Origin: Hypholoma sublateritium FD-334 SS-4
Lineage: Eukaryota; Basidiomycota; Agaricomycetes; Agaricales; Strophariaceae
NCBI GenBank assembly: GCA_000827495.1
Contig: KN817547.1
Location: 122,561 to 186,560, forward strand
DNA length: 64,000 nt
Direction of reading: 5' to 3'
Under the pieces are notes generated by a model. It was not told the origin of the DNA. It made no database searches and saw only the letters and a list, made by a program, of their open reading frames with translations. Below are positions 47,860-60,215 of the stretch, in pieces; position 1 is the stretch's first letter, and every line of letters starts with the position of its first letter. The translations under genes were made by a program, and so were the position numbers.

Positions 47860-50800
47860 CTAATGTAGCTAGCTAGCTATGTGCTAATCGGTCGCAAATG
47901 AGCACGGTGCATGTGTGCGGTGTGCGCAAGTATGCCGCATGTACGAGCTAATTATATTATAATGCGCGGTGTATGCAAGAGGCGCATGCTAGGCTTGCGC
48001 GTTAATGAGCCCGCGCTTGCGCTGCTCACGAAATCGACCATGTCGCGCACGCCACACGATAATATTCCCGCGCTCCGTCCTGAGATCCGGGTGCGGCGAC
48101 GTCGCATGGCTCCTGCGCAATCTGCGCACCGCCAAGCGCGGCCGCACGCGGCAGCGCGTCGTTCTTGAACGAGCCTTGCGTCGCGCCTATGCCATTCTCG
48201 TCGCGTGAGATTTCGCTGGAATCGATGGTGGGCCCGTCGAGGGTTTTGACGCGAGCATAGAGTGGAATGCGCTGCCCAGTTAAAGGCTGTCTGTCTCGTC
48301 GAGATCGCGGACGGCGCCGCAACGGGGCGGCGGCGGAGGCGCGCAGCTGGCGGGCGGAAGCGCTGTGGCGTACCATATAGAGCGGAGCCGGCGAAATCGG
48401 GATGTGTTCGACCTGAAGGGCGATGTCGGAGCCCTTGGAGGGGATGGAAAACCGTAAGAAGAGCGTATATGTGTAGTGAGATCGCAGATGCTGAGGGGCA
48501 GGAAGCATTGACGATCAGGGCGCGGAAGGATCGGAAGAGGCGGCGGCGGCGGAATACAGCTCGTGGGGAGGGCGCACACTGGCAGGATGTAGAAGCCTGC
48601 ACATTTCAACGGGAAATGGGAGGCAGGAGCAGACGCGCCTACAGAGAGGGAGGAAACCATTTAGTAGTTCTCCGTTGCCAAACCGTCATTCTGGACCGGC
48701 GCCACGTCCGGCGATGGAGGAGCGCAGAGCGCACTACTTCTGCTGCGAGGCAAGGACGGATGCGATGGTCGGCTGAACAGATAGCGCGAAGAGGTACAGG
48801 GCGGCAGAGCTATAAACGCAAAACTGGCGTACAGAAACACTGCAGGATGCCCGAGAGAGTCGGGCTGGCGTGTCAGAGGCTCGCGCGACCAGCATGACAT
48901 GAAAAACGTTTTCCTGTGCTTCCCCACCGCCGCCTCATTCGCTGGTACCAAGATCGCGAATGTCCCGCGCGCAGAGGGAAAATGTTGGTGTGGCGAGGAT
49001 GGCTGCGGGATACAGCTCCTGGGCAGGGGAATCCGACGCGAGGTTGGGCTGAATCTAGAGATGCCGCGCGTGCGGTGACGTGAAGAGGATGGTGTATATG
49101 CCTGCGGGGAGCAGCAGACGCAATGGGAACAAGAGTGGGGCCCCTGCAGCGAGCAAACAACGCCGGGATGGGCTCCGCTGGAAGACCACCGCGTCCGGGT
49201 CGCGCCGGAGAGGCGCAGCTAGCGCTGCGAGATTCCTATAGAGTGGGAGCGGCGGCGAGGCGCAGTAGCGTCGAGAGCGGGGTCGGCGAGGCGACGCTGG
49301 CGGCGTTGTCGACGAACAAGAGACCGTGCGAATAGCGTGCCCCGTCATCAAAATCTGTTCTATTCTTGGCTCATGGCACCTCCTCGGCGCCTACATAATC
49401 CCCCTCGGAACCACCACAGCGCTGAAACCCTCCGCAGACTCAACCGGCGCTCCCGATCGAACGGCTCTTCCTCCGCCCGTCGGAACGCGATGGTGGCCTT
49501 CATCTCGCCGCAGGCTGCGCTGGTATTCGCTGCCAGTCAATAGTCAAAAACGCAAAGCCAACTAATGAATGATACTCACATGAGGTCCGTATTCGATCTC
49601 GTCGTCTTCTGCTCAACTCTGGAACAAGCATATTCAGGAACTGACGTAGTGCAAAACCCATCGAACTTCTTATGCAGGATCCATTTGCCCACTGACGATG
49701 TGTTCATTGCGTATTCGACTTTCGTCTCTCAGATGCGTGCTACTTTCCATGCGGCATATCGTTGTGAGTACTTATATTATACCCCGCTTTGTATTCATAT
49801 CCAAAAAAATCCCGAAACGCCAACGACTGAAACACGCGCCTTCGCCCGCCACGTTTGGACGCGATGTACACTCATGGCTCATTATCGGCGAAAACTGGGC
49901 GCACGCATCGCACAGCCGGTCGACGACGGTATCGACGCTAAACTGCGGCACGCGCACGAATGTACCGCAGTGCCGTCTGAGGGCGCAGCCTGCAGTGCAT
50001 TCAGTCCGCCGCGCGGCATAGGCCGGATAGCGCATTGTACAGGTCTTTGTGACGGCAAATCGAACGAGGAGCACCCGAACCTTGAAGTGGAGATCGTAGA
50101 TGTCCAAGGCGGCAGGACCCATCGCCGGCAACGTCGGGGCGTCGACGCGGCTGAGCGTATCAGGCGGGCACCGAGTGATAATTGCGACAGCATGATATAT
50201 GGCAGTGCTTTTCATCGGGCCTTCCATGGCGGTCACGGCGTAACCTGCGCACTGCACACACCTGAATAGACCAGATCCGCCAGATCCTGCAGATGTATAT
50301 GCAGGCGTAACCAATGCTTCAACCGCTTGGAGTGCATCGTTGGGCGGCGGAAGTTCGCGCGGAGTCAGCAGAGCGTGTGGCATGGATGCGAGCGGAGCAA
50401 GAGTTGGGGCGGAAACGTGCGCAGGTTACCACGGGTGGCGGGCGACATAGTGCGGCAGAACGACGATGGCGGGCCTTGTACGTACGCATGCTGCGGTTCC
50501 TCTGTACGCTCTGTGCGCATGGCCCGGAATCGAATAAGTAGCCAGCGTTGTCGGCTGGCCGATTCTTATGCATACTTTTAATGGCCCGAGAACTGACACG
50601 CAGTGTAGCAGACGACGTGCATGCTGTTCTTGAAGTCGCGTCTTCGTATGCTTGGCTGCGAGTGATGTTGATGAGGTATATTTTTGTAATTGTTATTAGA
50701 AATCATAATGATATGACAAATGTTCATTGGGAAGTAAGAGATTTATGATACGGGAAAAGTGGACTAACATAACAAATATACAATATATCTAGCTGGTATC
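47860..50800. repeat. GC-rich repeat debris
   Basis: Stop-poor sequence with overlapping open frames up to 234 codons. 49290-49400 carries the Asp-codon core, and 49830-49960 resembles 27010-27090 and 41590-41660 (CGCCTTCGCCCGCCACGTTTGG-type block, shared part ACGCGCCTTCGC). I see copies of the dispersed repeat family, not a gene. Confidence 0.5.
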
Positions 50801-50817
50801 CATAATGTAGCTGCTGC

Positions 50818-51228
50818 CTACCACCGAGTCTCCGCATCCCAAATCCGGATTGTGTGGTCAGACGAACCCGAGACTACGCACTTTCCGTCAGGTGAGAATG
50901 CAACAAAGTTGACCCAATCTGTGTGTCCTCTGAACGGCGCTCCCACCTGCTTCCCTGTATCTGCATCCCAGATCCGAACTGTATGGTCAAACGAGCCCGC
51001 CGAGACTATGCGCTTCCCGTCGGGTGAAAATGCGACAGACCAGACCCAATCCGTCTGTCCTGCGAACCATGACGGCTCTCCGACCTGTTTCCCTCTGTCC
51101 AAATCCCAAATCCGAATTGCGCCGTCACCATACGACCCCGAAACCAGGCGCTTGCCATCGGGTGAGAATGCAACAGACAAGGCAATACCTGTGTGTCCTT
51201 GTGCAGTCGCGAAGCAGGGGGACGGGCG
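50818..51228 (-). pseudogene. WD40-repeat fragment (three blades)
   Basis: An open stretch of about 137 codons with three WD40 blades: VAFSPDGKRLVSGS...IRIWDLD, VAFSPDGKRIVSAGS...VRIWDAD, and VAFSPDGKCVVSGSSDHTIRIWD cut short. Blades are about 43 residues and near-identical at DNA level, like the C-terminal propellers of NACHT-WD40 proteins. There is no start codon: a stop lies immediately upstream in frame, and the flanks are unrelated GC-rich repeats. It is a stranded piece of a larger NLR-type gene, not a gene. Confidence 0.85.
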
Positions 51229-51239
51229 CTATGACCAGC

Positions 51240-53850
51240 CTGAGTTATTATGTAGGTAAGCAGACCCAGTGAGGCACAGCTGACATGCGGGCCCTGCGAA
51301 AAGGCCTAGAGAGCGGGCAGGATGGCGTGAAGAGCGGTGCTGGACAGTCTTCATCGGTCAGCGCGGGCGACGGACGGCGAGCGCGGCGTCTGCGAGAGCG
51401 GGGTCAGCGAGGGCGACAATGAAGGAGTCCTGAGAATTGTGCTGTCGCTGCTGGCGGCGTTCTGAATCTTGGGGGGGTCAGAACGGCCAGCGGGTGACAG
51501 AGCGGGCTGAGCTGTGCGTGCGGTCGCGGAGAGCACCAATTAGACAGCCTAGGGTCAAGCGGTGCGAACAGGAGCGGGAGGGACGTGGTCCTTGGACAAA
51601 GTCGTCTTCGTTTGAGGCTAATCGTTGGAGGAACTCTTATCCACCTCCGAGCTCTGAGCAGCCACGAGGTGCTCGTGCCACCCGTGTGTATGCGTGCCAG
51701 CGGCGTCGCGTCGTGCGTTGGGACTGGGAACGCGGATGTTGAGAGTGCAGAGGGCATCAGGAGCGGCAGTGTAGACTGATGAGTAATGCCCATGCATCCT
51801 GATAGACAGTTCGGATACTGGCCTAGCAGCAGCGGGAGAAGCGAATCGTAGCTCGCAGGCGGGGAACGCATAAGCTACCTGGATGCAGGGTGCGGGAGAG
51901 CGCGAAGCCGGTCCGGGGGAAGGTACATGTGGGAGCGTGGAGGGTGGTGTAAAGTCTGTGGGGGTACTAGTACTGGCGGGCCTTCAGCCAGGGAAACAGC
52001 GACCTGGGCAGTCTGCGTGCTGGTCTGGGGAGGAGGAGCAGAACTTAAGTTTAGGCGGTGATGTCGACGCAGCATCATCGAAAATACCGTGACGTTAGGG
52101 CAAGCGTTTTCGATATAAATAACGCTGCAACATCATCGGTGTTTTTACCTCTTGCACTCATCCCACCTTCGATGCTTGCATGCATGGCTTTCGCTCGTAT
52201 ATCATCTGGCAACGTGTATTCTGCAGCGGCCTGCCCCTGAGGCCTGAGGCCTGAAGGCCTGAATCTTGCCTAGTGTCAGTGTTTTGTTCTTTTCTAATCT
52301 TGGATCTCGTCGCGCAGACTGAATCCGCTGCTCCTTAGACCAGTGTCTCGCCCAATGGATGTCCGGCGTCCGCGCTACCAACCTTAGTGACGCGCCTGGG
52401 TGTCTGGCCAGGGGTGTGCCCTATCCTCAACAAATCATAAAGCTTTTCCATGGACATATAAGCTGTCACTTATCTGCAAACTCGAAGGTAACTATATTAT
52501 AACTTAATGAGTTGTGTTATTAATCATAACCGTCGATTTCGCAGGCTTGCTCTCGGGCATGTCGGTTGAAGAAGTCCAACTGCTTCGCCCGAAAGGAACG
52601 TGTACAATTTGGAGCACACGTGTAAGTACCTCCGAGCTACTGTATTTATGTCACTCACAATGCGGGGATTTAGCTCAGAGAATCATTGGATAAAACGGGG
52701 ACACTCGTCATACACCGCGCGCAGTCCTACTTCCATCCGTGATGCATGTGATCTCTCTCAATCGTGTGAGCGTGCTTCCACCTGGCGATGCCACGCGGGT
52801 CCAATCGCAGAGGAGAGAAAGGCTCTACCGGACCTCTTATCTCCCGCCATGTATTCGCTCGAGGGTTCTACAGTATGTCCGACCTGCGCTATTCCCGTTA
52901 CGCGTCTCATATAGGTCTGCAGGTGCTTGATATTGGTCCATAAGCGCTCATCTACTTATATGCATTGTAGCTACCTAAGGCTCGATTCTTTCTATGTATC
53001 CTGCGACAGAAGAATCTATCCGCCTTTTTGTGCCCTCCATCAGCGTCACAATGCTTCCGTCGTGAGAAAAGGCCGACTTGAGACGAATGGTGTGCAGAGG
53101 ATCCGATTTACGGGCAGGCCTGGTTTGGATAAAAAATAAGGCCGACCGAGGAGCGTATCCAATGGAAGTTTGGATTCCAGGCACACTTGTTTGTAGCCCC
53201 ATCCATGTTTTAAACTCGTCCTCAAAACTACACGAGGGAGCCATCATTTTCTTCCTCCCCAATACTTTCAACGCGCTTATCTTAAGGAATTTTAAGGAAT
53301 TATTGGGATCCCCTCTCCGCCCTCCAGCTTTACATGAAAGTAGGCCGTCGACTGTCAATATGAACTACCGCTACTCGGGCCCTTTCGATACATACCAGCC
53401 CCTTCATCAGAGAGACGATGAACGTTAGTACGTCCCCATCACTGAGAATCGGGATATCTCTTGAATCATCGACTGATGGTAAACGTCATGCTGCTTTTTT
53501 ATTGTAGTTCCTCCACGGAGTGAGTGGAACATATGCTTCAGTTGTCGCCAAACTGATCATGTTCCTGGGCGCGCATGCAGGCAGGCTACCTTCGGCTCAT
53601 CTCATCCACCACCGTGAGTGTTAGGGTATGAGTAAACTCTCACATGCAAACTTCGCGTTGGGTCGGCAGGTTCCCCTGTCCACAGCACTTCCATAACCTC
53701 CTCCCAGCCTTCTTCATCATCTCAAGGGGTGCCAGCCCTCTAAGCCCTCTGTCGGGCATAGGACGTGGGTTTTACTATCTTGGGAACTATGGAAGTTACC
53801 CGGCGTCGTGAGCTCACCCGTCATTCCATGCAAATTCGACTTATTGAATC
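51240..53850. other. Intergenic: repeat debris then unassigned sequence
   Basis: 51350-52080 is GC-rich debris, including a partial copy of the CTGGCGGCGTTCT block at about 51450. 52235-52265 is a small GGCCTGA tandem. 52500-53500 has moderate coding-like frames on minus (52975-53358), but with no motif and no convincing splice model. I call no gene. Confidence 0.45.
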
Positions 53851-53858
53851 TATAAATA
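53851..53858 (+). promoter_or_regulatory. TATA box of the metacaspase gene
   Basis: TATAAATA, 75 bp before the ATG at 53926. Confidence 0.6.
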
Positions 53859-53925
53859 CAGGCCATCCCAATTTCCCTTACCATCGACGGACCCTGTCCC
53901 TCATGTTCCAATCTACGGTGCAGCT

Positions 53926-55876
53926 ATGTCCATGCCAGAGCCCCATCTTCCCCTTGGACTCGGTCTCTACGCACCTGTATCCTTCATGCACGAGCAACCT
54001 AGCATTATTCCAGAACACCCCGTGTACGATCAACAGCAGTATTACTCGCAACAGCATATATGGGGCCAAGGCAATCATTATGCATACCAACCCCCCATAC
54101 ACCTCGATGACAGGTACGCACCTCCTGCTGAGTACGACGCGTCCGTACCACAGGGCTCGTGGGGACTACGCGTACGCATTCCCGAAGAGGGCCATTCAGG
54201 AAGCCATGAACCCGGGCCATCACTCAACGGGCGCGGGCACATGCGATTGGAAATTCCACAAAATATGGCGTACAGATTCCATTCAACGTATGGCGGGATT
54301 AAAAAGGCGCTACTGGTCCGTCGATCACTTTTTGCTGAACGTGAGGCCAGGCACTGACATCTCGTGTTTGGTACGGATAGATTGGAATAAATTATATAGG
54401 ACAACCCCACGAGCTGGACGGATGTATTAACGACGTCCTCAGAACAAGAGAGTTTCTGATTGGTACGCTGCGTTTATAGTCGTGAGAGGCATGATCAATG
54501 ACGGACAGACACTTGCAGACCATGGCGGGTACTGTGAAAGTAACATTGTCCTCCTCACCGATGATTCCCCGCAACCAGAAAAGCGCCCAACAAGAGACAA
54601 TATTATATATCACATGAAGAAGCTAGTTGCGTTTGCTGAAAAATACGACACATTGTTCTTTCAATGTGAGTTGCAATATTCGTCCCGAGGCCTGCGTTAC
54701 ATATTCCCATTTTTAGTTTCCGGCCACGGGGGACAAACACCCGATGAAGATGGTGACGAGGATGACGGAATGGATGAAAGTACGGCTGCCTTCTGGCATT
54801 GAATTGACGAAATCACTGATCTATCGTATGTTTACAGCTATAAAGCCCTTGGATTATGAGGAAAGGGGCGAAATTGTGGATGATGTACGCATTGCTTCTA
54901 ATGTCGTCATCTTTGTTTGCAACTTATATATCTGTATAGGAGTTGCACCAGATACTAGTGGAGAAGCTTCCAGAGGGGTGTAGGTTGACTGTGAGTTTGA
55001 AAATATACTACTTCACATATTCTCAGCGTGACAATAATTGCATATTATAGGCTTTGGTCGATGTAAGTTGCTTTGTCGCATCACACGAAATACACCTCGC
55101 TGATTGGGTAAAGGCTTGTCATTCGGGCACAGTTCTAGGTTTGTATTTCTGCATTCTAATAAACGGTCTAACCAAAGATTTATCGGTCCTGCATGATATA
55201 GATCTTCCTTATATGGTGAGTTGTTTGTCGTTCAGAGATATTGCAATATGCGTTCAAATTTGTGCCGATAGTATTGCTCCGATACGAGCACTCAATCAAT
55301 TAGACTAAAGATCAGCGAAAGGGGCAGGCATAAAGAGACACGCTCTGATGTTGTAAGCCGACCGCAGCCCAATTTACGCCTTCGTTTTGATGTTCATATT
55401 GACTCCTTTGAAAGATATTGTTCGCCGGATGTTTGGACTCAGAGACCGGCCAGGACACAAGAGAGAACGGATTGGCTGTGGGCGCCATGAGCTGGGTAAG
55501 TTTCGGCTGTTGTAACTCTTGTTATGATGTGCTTAAGGAATATTATTGCTCCCCAGGCATTCACTGATACTCTAAGCAAGTTCATTTACTTTTTGCATGG
55601 CGTCATTGGGCTACTGATACGATTCGATAGCGGGAAACCCCAAATAGAGCTACCAGGAGCTATTTAATACGATTAGGTCAGCCTTCTACCCCGTCATTCC
55701 CTGGAAGATCAGTCATTCGAACAAGTGTAGCAATGCGATAAAATCCAAATATAATCAAACTCCGCTTCTGAGTGCCTCCCATGCGATCGTATGTTAACCT
55801 CCTTGTGAATGTGTTATTTCCTATTAATTGTACTGAGCCTTTTCTGCAGGATTTAAGCAAGACATTTGAGTACTAA
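53926..55876 (+). CDS. Type I metacaspase, 15 exons, 362 residues
   Basis: A cysteine protease of the caspase fold (peptidase family C14) that cleaves after Arg or Lys and is linked to stress and programmed cell death in fungi. Exons: 53926-54315, 54381-54462, 54519-54665, 54717-54779, 54838-54884, 54940-54990, 55051-55062, 55114-55138, 55202-55215, 55311-55352, 55415-55495, 55557-55579, 55650-55676, 55731-55788 and 55850-55876. All introns are GT-AG and the phases close exactly. An N-terminal Q/Y/P-rich prodomain (about 120 residues) is followed by IGINYIGQPHELDGC, the catalytic histidine in FSGHGGQ (H210), an acidic loop, and the catalytic cysteine in DACHSGT (C266). The C-terminal part includes GLAVGAMSWAFTDTLS and PLLSASHAIDLS. 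Exons of 12 and 14 nt encode the stretch around the cysteine. The length is that of compact fungal metacaspases. Confidence 0.92.
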
Positions 55877-57689
55877 AAAGTACCGGTGATTATTCGACTT
55901 TCGTTTTTCTATACGTAAGTATTACAATCTCCTCACGGGACACAAACTTGAATATATTCCAATCTTCACATCGTCCTTGTGTATTTTGTATTATCTACTC
56001 ATGTTGCATTTTATGCATATCATTCACATATTCGGGTCCTTATCTTCTCAATGCCAAAGTGGTATACAGGCTGACTACATCACCACAGGAAGTGTAGTAG
56101 GAGACGATACCCCAACGTCAGCGTCCTCACCCTCGGTCTTGAGGCCTAAAAGTAGAGCGACGCAAAAATCTCCATGAATGCGCCGAAGCTACAATGTAGA
56201 TGCCTGCCATTGATAATATCTAGGCATGAAATACATCGCTCACGATTTTCTCCCTTCGCGGTAGAGAATTTGACGGCGACTTGAACTGGTTAAGTGCCTA
56301 TTCGCATTAGCATCAGCACCAGCACCACCCCGCCCGGCCCCGCCAATGACGCCGACGCGTCGTGGTTGTACATTAATCGGTACACGCTGAGCTAGAACCG
56401 CACGTTGTGCTCAACGTACGAGTCCGCGAACGCCGAACGCGCTAGTGATAGCGCGCGTTCGCCTGTCGTTGACCCGTTATTTAAATTGGCCTATTATTAA
56501 GTTCAACTCAGGGTATTGATGACGCGCAAAAGCGCATGTTTTCCGGCGACGCGTACTAGGCGGTGTACAGTTATCACCCGGTCAATGTTACATAATCAGT
56601 CACCGATACAAATCATTCACTGTGCACCCATTTCTGGGTCGTTTTCTATGAACTCTTCTGCATCTTGGAGAGGAATACATNTATTATGAGATCTTGTTTG
56701 TATTTAGTGGAATTTATTCGTGAATATCTTTTTATTTGGCATACAAATATGCTNAACCGGCAATTTTGAGGTATGTGAATTTGTTCTAGCTATATATCTC
56801 GAGGGAACACTGGAAAGAACGGCTGAAAATGGGCTCAGAACTTGAGNNAGTATACCTTAGTTCNAATATATGAGAATTAGTGCATTGAATTGACCGTAAC
56901 AGATGATATTTTGTTTGATATGCAAATGATACAGAGATATCAGCATTTAAATATTAAAGTACAGTCAAAAGAACCTTAATTATATCCCTCAAAAACATGC
57001 AGATGATGTATAAATCTCACTGAAAACTTATCAAACAAAAATGGTCTTTATTTCCACAAAAATTGATCCATCTATCCGTGGTCTAGATGTGCATATATCA
57101 AGGAATTGCCGAGTGTATCAGTGTGTGAGAAAACCCCAAATCACACCCTTTACGCTAGAATATTCATAACAACTCATTGAATCATTGTTTTCCTCCAGTT
57201 CAACTTTTAACATGTAGCCTAGATGTGTCTATATGCATTAAAAATATTATATGTGCTCAAAATTGAGTGAGCATTGCCATGTAATGCCAAATCCGATATT
57301 GTGTCACAAGTAACGGGTGATAACTGTACACGCAGTTCGGGGGAGACGCCCGGCGCCCGGCCCGGCGGAAAGTGACAGAACGCGCTGGCACTTGGCTGGC
57401 ACGGCGCTCAACCCACCACGACTTGGATTGGACTCGGATCACCGAAATATCGAAATATTGACGTCCAACACGTCGCCTCCTTGGCAGCGAAGGGAAACTC
57501 AGCTTGAATGTATAACTTTTCTCGTTCTCTATAACTTCGCTCCGCACGATGGTGGTCCCCAAGTGGTCCCTGGTCTCCCCGAGCTGTCATGGGCCCTGTG
57601 CAACGCAGACGCCCGTCGTGCTACCTGGATTTATACCTGGATTACAAGCACGACGCGGCCCCCTCTACTTGATGAATACGACGTTATGT
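55877..57689. other. Intergenic, AT-rich with N bases
   Basis: Contains N bases at 56682, 56754, 56847-56848 and 56864, so assembly is weak here. A GC-rich hairpin CGAACGCGCTA...TAGCGCGCGTTCG lies near 56435-56462. No gene is supported; short frames at 55977-56177 and 57317-57690 have no motif. Confidence 0.5.
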
Positions 57690-58209
57690 CACTGAAACAC
57701 GGTGCTGGCATCTCAGAAGCTGCGCGGGCGCGCGCCTTCCACCATTGCGTTCGCTTGCCTCCTACTCCTCCCGGCGAATTTGCCGCTCCCTCTCTGTCCA
57801 TCGACGCTCGCTTGCCGCTATCTCCTCCAGAAATGCGGAATCTCGCTCTTCCCGTCGACGCTCGCTAGCCTGTCGCGCCTCGCGGAAAATTTCTGCTTCC
57901 CGTGCCCGGGCCTCCCATCCGCGGTCTTGCGCATCTTGCTCTTCTGCAAGTGCGTTATTCAGTACAACTTTCACCTGAATGACACACCGGAGCTCGGGTT
58001 GTCCAGTTCTGTGTAAATATGGCGGTCCAGACTGAGTTTGCGAATTGTCCTTGTCTTATTATCGCCTGATTACATATACATCTCGGGACCCCGTACAGTC
58101 ACTAAAGTTTGCTTTCCCCCTGCCCTCCCATCTTCTTCATCTTTTGTGCGGAAACACTTGCATCCCATCAACCCGTTCATCGACAGAAACACGCTGGCCT
58201 TATAACTCT

Positions 58210-58550
58210 CCACCGACGATGGGCTTCTACTCTGTCTCTTGCTTCGATCTTGCAGCCGGTTCGTGATTTCTTTTGAACTGCTTTAACTGTTCTTTTGATT
58301 TTTGCTGATCCTATCATTTCTCGTGTAATCGCGCGAGTGAGGCCGCCCGATGACGGGCTTCCGCCTTGTCTCCTGCTTCGATTTTGCAGCTGGCTTCGGA
58401 TTTTTCTGCGAATGGCTTTTAATACGCTTTTGCCAGTGGTTCTTGTTGGTCTTATGACTCCTATCAGCTTCCGTGCGACCGCGCCAATAAGTCCACCCGA
58501 CGACAGGCATCCACCCTGTCTCTTGCACTGATTTTGTAGCTTGCTTCGTA
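58210..58550 (-). repeat. Three diverged tandem modules in the tail of NACHT copy 2
   Basis: A core of about 52 bp recurs at 58212-58263, 58348-58400 and 58497-58548 (each with GTCTC, TGCTTCGAT or TGCACTGAT, then TTGCAGC/TTGTAGC). Spacing is about 136 and 149 bp. The single counterpart in NACHT copy 1 lies at about 9263-9320. The unit is therefore an exon-internal module that multiplied in copy 2; the spacings are not multiples of three, so each repeat shifts the frame. Confidence 0.65.
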
Positions 58551-59783
58551 TGTTTGTTTGAGTGGCTTTCATGGCTCTTTTGATTCTTTCCCATCTAGTG
58601 TATATTGCAGACTCGATCTCGATTCGAGCCAGAATATCCATGATCGCATGGGTTTCTTTGACATGATTCAAATCATTTATTGAACCGGTTTCGCTCAGGT
58701 AGCGTATGATGACGTTCAGTTGCTGCTGGTAGACGCTTCCACCGACGCCATCGCCGAAATCCTGGCAAACAGTCGGTAAATCCATGAACAATGGTAATTT
58801 CAACGTACGCACCAATTGCTGAATAGACGAGAGAAACGCTGCCCATGCCCGTCCATTTGGTCTGGCTCGTACCATAGAAATCTGGTGGGGATCGAATGCG
58901 AGCACACAATCTCGAAGTTCAGGAGTGGCTTCTGCTTCAGCGAGGTGATCGTCTATATTAAAGTAGACTTTGAATGCAGCAGCGTATGATTAGATTCCAT
59001 TATTTGTCAATAGACTGAGATGTCAGACGTACATTGATACCCATACACCGCTAGGATTTTGAATTTGGTGATTGACAAGCGGGTACTCCATGCGACACGG
59101 TCAATATAGTATTCCTGAGAGCGGCTTCTGTCGAGGAGGAAGTCCGGAAGAGAGGCATGGAGAAAACGTATAGGGCTACTCTCATAGTCAATAACTGATT
59201 TAAGTGAAGCCAGCGCAACATATATGTCGGCTACCTGCAATTCCAGATATTCCGCGCAAAACACTATGTTTTGAAAGCGTGATAATATTAACCATGCCAG
59301 AATACGGGAGGCGCCTTGGATATCCCGAACTTGGGAGAAAATGTATCGATACAATGCATCGAGTTGCGCAAACGGAGTGAGCCCGCCATGTGGCCGAAGC
59401 CCACGAATAATCTCGAGCTGCTGGTCCGGGTAAAGGTCTGGCATGGAAATGAAATTAACAACCACCGAAGCGTATATGAATTGGCCTGATGACTTGACAG
59501 TGATTTCCTGTACATCGGACGCTGTAGGCCAGTCGCTAGGTAGAAGGCGTCTGAATTCGTGCGTGTTTTTTATATCAGTAAATGAATCATTGAGATATTG
59601 GCGGATATCATTATCTGGGAGGTAGTTGTTGTCCAAAGCCAATTTACGAGTGATCTTTGACACAGAAGAGGCCCTGAAAACAGCATTAATCTGACATTCA
59701 GTGCGACTTGCAAAAAACGCAATCGCCGGGAAGCTGTTACTGCCCACGAAATCGGAAATAATACGAATGAGGTTTCCCTGATC

Positions 59784-60215
59784 TATGGCGGTCCGATTAT
59801 GGAAGTATTCCGCGTAAATTCAAAACCGCGCGTGAAAGTTTTCAATGCAATGAAATGTCCCCCAAATGAATTGTGACTGTCCCGTAGATTATGACGACTT
59901 CCCCGTAAGAATTAAACACTCCCCGTAAATATTAAGTGCTCCCCGTAGATATTGAATAGAGCCCCGAAAAAGTTGAGCNGTCCCCGAAAANGTTTAGACA
60001 CATTTCAATCTGCCCCGTAAATGCTCCCAGCTCCCCGAAAATTACCAGGCACCCCCATAAACGCTCCCCGCTTCCCCGTAAATATCAAGTTGCTCCCCCG
60101 TAAAGACTGAGATATAAGGTTTATGAGCAGGCCGAGGTGCCGCGATTAGGTAAATGATCCGTCGGCATGCGATCGGCTCTGCTGGCTGACTTCAAAATTC
60201 AATTCCCACCACTCA
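59784..60215 (+). repeat. Left terminal inverted repeat with subterminal motif array
   Basis: Within 59875-60115 a motif of the form CCCCGTAAAT (or CCCCGAAAA) recurs about eleven times, at first with a spacing near 20 bp. Such subterminal arrays are usual transposase-binding platforms. Two N bases (59979, 59991) are mirrored exactly in the right repeat. Confidence 0.85.

Noticed and set aside
49565..50269. 234-codon open frame
   Set aside because: No domain, spans two repeat fragments, and the opposite strand is equally open.
52975..53358. 127-codon open frame on minus
   Set aside because: No motif, promoter or splice partner; could be real but not supportable.
55645..55647. Apparent in-frame stop in the metacaspase 3' part
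   Set aside because: A GT-AG intron (55580-55649) removes it and rejoins the conserved Y-Q-E-L frame.
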